A stretch of 64,000 bases of DNA, from contig SSNU01000053.1 of NCBI GenBank assembly GCA_012064415.1, positions 62,001-126,000 on the forward strand, read 5' to 3'. Source of the DNA: Gyrodactylus bullatarudis (lineage: Eukaryota; Platyhelminthes; Monogenea; Gyrodactylidea; Gyrodactylidae). The notes below the pieces were generated by a model, which had not been told where the DNA came from, ran no database searches, and saw only the letters and a list, made by a program, of their open reading frames with translations. This document shows positions 60,783 through 64,000 of this stretch, in pieces. Made by a program: the position numbers and the translations under genes. Numbering within the stretch: position 1 is the first letter of the stretch; each line of letters begins with the position of its first letter.

Positions 60783-62510
60783 TCACACCCTCTTTCGTTG
60801 TTCAGCAGGGGGCATGTGATCTGTCTGCAGCGTGAATTTTCTGCCTGCAAGATATTTATGGAGATGAGTTATAGCATAAACAATTGCGAAACTTTCTTTA
60901 TCAATCTGCCCATAGTTTCTCTGCGCTTCGGATAAGGTTTTAGAAATGAAGATTAACGGGCACCATCCTCTACTCTCCTTTTGCATGAGCGTCGCACCGA
61001 TACCATAGGATGAGGCGTCTGCAGCTAGCATTAGGGGTTTTGCTGGGTCGAAATGCGTGAGTAAGGTTCGAACCGCGATCGCTTTCTTTAATGCTTCAAA
61101 ATCACGTTGGTTGTCTTTGGACCAGGTGAAGACGGCGTTCTTTTTCATCAATGGACCAAATGACTTCTTAAGTTTGTGCAAGTCACTAATAAAAGGACCG
61201 AAGAAGTTGACAAGTCCCAAGAAGGAATGGAGTTCGTCTTTTGATGTCAGTGGTCTTAATACTTGCAGGTCCTCAACTTTCTTTGGATCCGGTCGTCTGC
61301 CATTCTCATCCAGGATACATCCGAGATATGAAACCGACTTCATGCAAAAGTTTGACTTGTCTAAGTTGATTTTCAACCCGTTTGAAGATAGACGTTTCAC
61401 CACGTTGATGCTGCATTCCCAGAGCTGTTCTTCTGACTCTGCCCAAATGAGGATGTCGTCGATGTAGGGGGCCACTCCGCTTAAACCTTCAAGAACCATG
61501 TCGACAATCTGCTGGAATATTTTCGGTGCTGGTTTCACTCCATAGGTCAATCGATTGCTTCTTAACAGGCCAATAGGGGTGTTCACAGTCATCAAAGGCT
61601 TGGAACTCTCTGTCAGTTCGATCTGCAAAAAAGCTTGAGAGAGGTCTATATTAGTGAAAAACTTAGCCTTGTGGATTTTAGTGAAGATTTCCTCAAAGGT
61701 CGGAAGCTCATAACCGTGGTCCTGGAGTTGGTTATTCAGTCCGGTTGAATAATCGGCACAGATTCAAAGTTTGTTGTATTTTTTCATGACGGTTAGGATT
61801 GGAGCTGCCCATTCTGCGTATTTCACTTTCTCGTAGACGTTTGCTTCTACCAGTCGATTTAACTCTTTGTTCACCTCATCCTGGAGCGCGAATGCAACCG
61901 GTCTCTTCTTACAAAATACTGGTGTAGCCTCCTTCTTCAGCACTAGGTTTGCCTTATGCTTGCAAATTCCTGTGGCGTTTAGTTCTTTGATGAGTTCGTG
62001 TGCTTCTTTTTTGTTCCACTTCTTTTCCAAGGGTAGAGAATTTATTGCAAAACTATTAATTGGAATGTCGAAAAGCCCGAACTGTTCAAACAGGTCTGCT
62101 CCAAAGATCGGCGTACAGGTGTCTTTCACAATGAAGAAGTGCCAATTGATACTTTTACTTCGGAATGAAATTTCCAATCGAGCATGTCCCAATAACTCTG
62201 GGATTGGACTACCGTTGTACATAGTTGGAAATGGAGGCCTTGTGCTGTAGGGCTTCGTGGATACTTTATTGAAGATTGATTCAGTGATGATGGATTTGAA
62301 AGCTCCGTTGTCTGTCATCATCGTCACCGGTTTCCCTTCGATTGACACCGATACCAGTTTCATGTTTTTAATTGAGGTATCGTTCAGTAGACATACACGA
62401 CTCGTCTTTCTACACACTATTCCATAATGGCCTTTTTTGTTGCAATTGTGACACATTTGATCTTTGGCGGGACACTCGTTGGGTATGTGCTTCTTCCCTC
62501 CACACCAACC
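60783..62510 (-). pseudogene. gypsy nucleocapsid/protease/RT/RNase H part of pol, with nonsense codons
   Basis: Same frame as Gag. After the broken first knuckle comes an intact second one, CHNCNKKGHYGIVC, then an aspartic protease site TDNGAFKSI (the family has DTG or DSG, so the Thr/Ser is replaced by Asn). RT follows: a TGA at 61766-61764 stands within the KxRxCxDYxxLN motif (reads KL-stop-ICADYSTGLN). Then come FFTNIDLSQAFLQIEL, LTYGVKPAPKIFQ, YIDDILIWA and SYLGCIL. RNase H begins LMLAADASSYGIGATLMQ, then degenerates after TLQTDH. A short unrelated stretch with a stop (60785-60783) replaces the expected segment before NYDFDIE. The protein is dead, although its motifs are well preserved. 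Confidence 0.9.
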
Positions 62511-63326
62511 TCACTTGGACGTGTTTTGTTCCCGGTCTGGTTTTTTCTTTTTGTTTTGGGGCCTCTTCTTGTGTATCATATTGATGGATTCTTCTTGTTT
62601 GACTTCTTTGGTTACAGCTACGCTAACTCGGGAAGTTTCTAACAGACCTTCAGCGTAACTTAATGCTTTTTCGCAGTCGTAGTCTGGCGTTGCTTCGAGT
62701 TTCTGCAGGAGTTTGACTCTGATTTCCTCGTTCTCCGGGTGTCTAATAGCTGTTATGAATTGTGTGATCAGCATTTGTTCATACGAATACTTGGCATGAT
62801 TAATCTTCTCGCCCATTCTTTTGACACGAGATAGTAGGTCCGCTAGCGACTCTTGACTCGTCTGAACTATATTGTGGAACTCATATCTGTAGGCGAAAAC
62901 TGACTTCTTGTCACCAAAGGTATTCTTGAGTCTTTTTATAAGGTCGTTGAATTTCAGTCTGTATGGATCAAGAGGTAGCATCAGTCCTATGAACTTTGCA
63001 TGATCTGAAATTGAGAGCTTGTGTAGGACTGTCCGATTTTTGATCTCGTCTGATGTGTCTTTCAATTCCTCTTCGAACAGATTCTTGTACCTTTCATACC
63101 AGACGTCAAAGGTTGGGCATGCTGGTCCCGATGTGAACTTATCCATCGATTTCGACACTCTTTCCGCATCCACTTCTGCAAAGCGTGTACTGCCATCAGT
63201 TTTCACTCTCAGAAGCTTTTCGATTCTCTCCTCTTGCTTCAAGGCTCTTTTCTCGGACTCCACTAACTGCTTAGACATCAGTTGCATGGCATTTTGAAGA
63301 GACTTAACTAGTTCGGAGTTGTCCAT
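62511..63326 (-). CDS. gypsy Gag (capsid region)
   Basis: Starts at MDNSELVKSL just inside the LTR. A longer frame starting within the LTR is an artefact. It is helical, with an RT-gag-type capsid segment (residues about 75-220: FDVWYERYKNLFEEEL, LMLPLDPYRLKFNDL, LSDHAKF-like), then a Lys-rich linker. The frame ends at TGA (62513-62511). That codon stands exactly where the first Cys of a C-x2-C-x4-H-x4-C zinc knuckle should be (the following residues read GWCGGKKHIPNEC), so nucleocapsid and pol are cut off by one nonsense change. Confidence 0.85.
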   Translation of the reverse strand: MDNSELVKSLQNAMQLMSKQLVESEKRALKQEERIEKLLRVKTDGSTRFAEVDAERVSKSMDKFTSGPACPTFDVWYERYKNLFEEELKDTSDEIKNRTVLHKLSISDHAKFIGLMLPLDPYRLKFNDLIKRLKNTFGDKKSVFAYRYEFHNIVQTSQESLADLLSRVKRMGEKINHAKYSYEQMLITQFITAIRHPENEEIRVKLLQKLEATPDYDCEKALSYAEGLLETSRVSVAVTKEVKQEESINMIHKKRPQNKKKKPDREQNTSK

Positions 63327-63335
63327 GTCGCCAGT
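63318..63335 (-). promoter_or_regulatory. Putative primer-binding site
   Basis: On the minus strand TGGCGACATGGACAACT begins one base after the 5' LTR. A TGGCGAC start is usual for tRNA primer sites. The gag start codon overlaps it (ATG at 63326), so the leader is essentially absent. Confidence 0.6.
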
Positions 63336-63495
63336 TGTTAGAGTTTTACTTAGTCTCGATAAGATAGAACACACGTGATATTCGGGGTTACAAAAAAGTG
63401 CATGTATTTAAACAAATATAAAACTCTGTTTCTTTAGATGAATAAATGGTTTTGTTTGTAATCATGAATAATATAATCAGTCTATTCATTCATCA
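63336..63495 (-). repeat. 5' LTR of the gypsy element
   Basis: One mismatch against the partner at 59191-59350. It is short (160 bp) for a gypsy LTR. The primer-binding site abuts it on the minus strand. Confidence 0.92.
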
Positions 63496-63696
63496 CCTTA
63501 CAAGTTAAAATGCTTGGAAATTGAAATGAAATTTTCTCTTTTTGATTAAAAAGTATAATGAAAAAATGAGTAAAATAATTTGGTATTTTAAAGGATCAAG
63601 AGTAGTGAGAATTTCTCACTGCGAAGAACTGTTAACCCCTTTGAGGAGCGGAGATTTTGAGCATGGTGGTTTTGTTTGAGAACTTTTTGGTAAAGA

Positions 63697-64000
63697 TGTC
63701 ATCTCAAACTCCAACTTTACAAGACTTTTATTATTCCGATACATGAATATGGTTCAGCCATTTTCTCATCAATTAATGCTGCAAAAACCACAGCCCTAGA
63801 GAGAATTCAATACATCATGCTCTGCAGTTGTTTAGGCCCTCAAAGCTATAGATCAGCACTTCAAGTGGCCTACCTAACCCCTCTTTGGCTCGGACGGACA
63901 GCAGTCATCATAAAACTGCATCTTCAACACACGGGCCAGTCTAGCTCCAACTATCAAACTCGCAATAATTATCGTTATTCGATCCTAACAAGGACGACCA
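63697..64000 (+). pseudogene. Non-LTR retrotransposon (LINE) reverse transcriptase C-terminal fragment
   Basis: The open plus frame without a start begins LKLQLYKTFIIPIHEYGSAI, then ALERIQYIMLCSCLG, SALQVAYLTPLWLGRTAV. This is the conserved C-terminal RT stretch of jockey/R1/I-type LINEs (YK..I.P..EYG..., LE.IQ...LR...G, PL..R). An in-frame TAA lies just upstream, so it is a fragment. The frame is still open at the window edge. The last bases contain the 15-nt word shared with the SINE hammerhead. Confidence 0.75.

Larger units (their letters stand above)
59191..63495 (-). mobile_element. Ty3/gypsy LTR retrotransposon, defective but recent
   Basis: Two direct 160-bp LTRs (59191-59350 and 63336-63495) start TG and end CA on the plus strand and differ at one base (T at 59263 versus G at 63408, approximately). 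Flanks TCTTA (59186-59190) and CCTTA (63496-63500) form a 4-of-5 target duplication. Minus-strand order: 5' LTR, putative primer-binding site, gag with zinc knuckles, protease, RT, RNase H, integrase, polypurine tract, 3' LTR. Gag and pol are in one frame, as in single-ORF gypsy elements, but are cut by two TGA codons, an RNase H deletion and a late frameshift. The GC content is higher than that of the host surroundings. Confidence 0.95.

Noticed and set aside
62372..62658. Three overlapping hydrophobic plus ORFs
   Set aside because: Antisense of the gypsy zinc-knuckle/linker region. The hydrophobic look comes from reading Lys/Glu codons backwards.
1..64000. CRISPR arrays, rRNA genes, operons or phage modules
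   Set aside because: No regularly spaced repeats, no rRNA motifs, and every supported gene is spliced and animal-like.

Overview
This is nuclear DNA from an AT-rich invertebrate animal (roughly 30% GC by eye). The genes are split by canonical GT-AG introns, and several introns are only about 26-40 nt. The proteins are metazoan: XPC, a spectrin/EF-hand/GAS2 cytolinker, a KY/hillarin-like protein, an M60-like secreted peptidase, Ly6, APP-E1-like and CARD-like proteins. Nothing bacterial or viral was seen apart from retroelements. I cannot place the phylum from this window alone.

Layout: 1-4 kb is gene-poor, with a tRNA-derived SINE pair, one copy carrying a hammerhead core. 3.98-4.28 kb (-) holds a BNIP3-like N-terminal piece, head-to-head with a thioredoxin-fold/OCRE fusion gene (4.48-6.54 kb, +). 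8.3-18.9 kb (+) is a 36-exon spectrin-like, EF-hand and GAS2 protein without visible calponin-homology domains. 21.3-33.6 kb (+) is a 12-exon KY/hillarin-like gene beginning with a myristoylation motif; its introns hold fold-back repeats and a Penelope-like (PLE) insertion with a hammerhead motif. 34.7-37.0 kb (-) is a PLE (reverse transcriptase plus GIY-YIG) with hammerhead-bearing terminal repeats. 37.6-38.6 kb (-) holds piggyBac remains, and 41.4-41.6 kb another PLE remnant. 41.7-48.6 kb (-) is a secreted M60-like metallopeptidase. 49.6-53.7 kb (-) is XPC, sharing a 194-bp divergent promoter with a CARD-like gene (53.9-56.9 kb, +). 57.06-57.54 kb (-) is a Ly6/three-finger gene, 142 bp head-to-head from a tandem APP-E1-like secreted protein (57.7-59.1 kb, +). 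59.2-63.5 kb (-) is a Ty3/gypsy element with almost identical 160-bp LTRs but broken ORFs. 63.7-64.0 kb (+) is the end of a non-LTR reverse transcriptase ORF.

Exon models were built by hand from reading frame, splice sites and phase. All complete models sum to multiples of three. The genes do not form one pathway. The unifying oddities are (a) very small introns, (b) short divergent promoters, and (c) hammerhead ribozyme motifs carried by several unrelated retroelement types.
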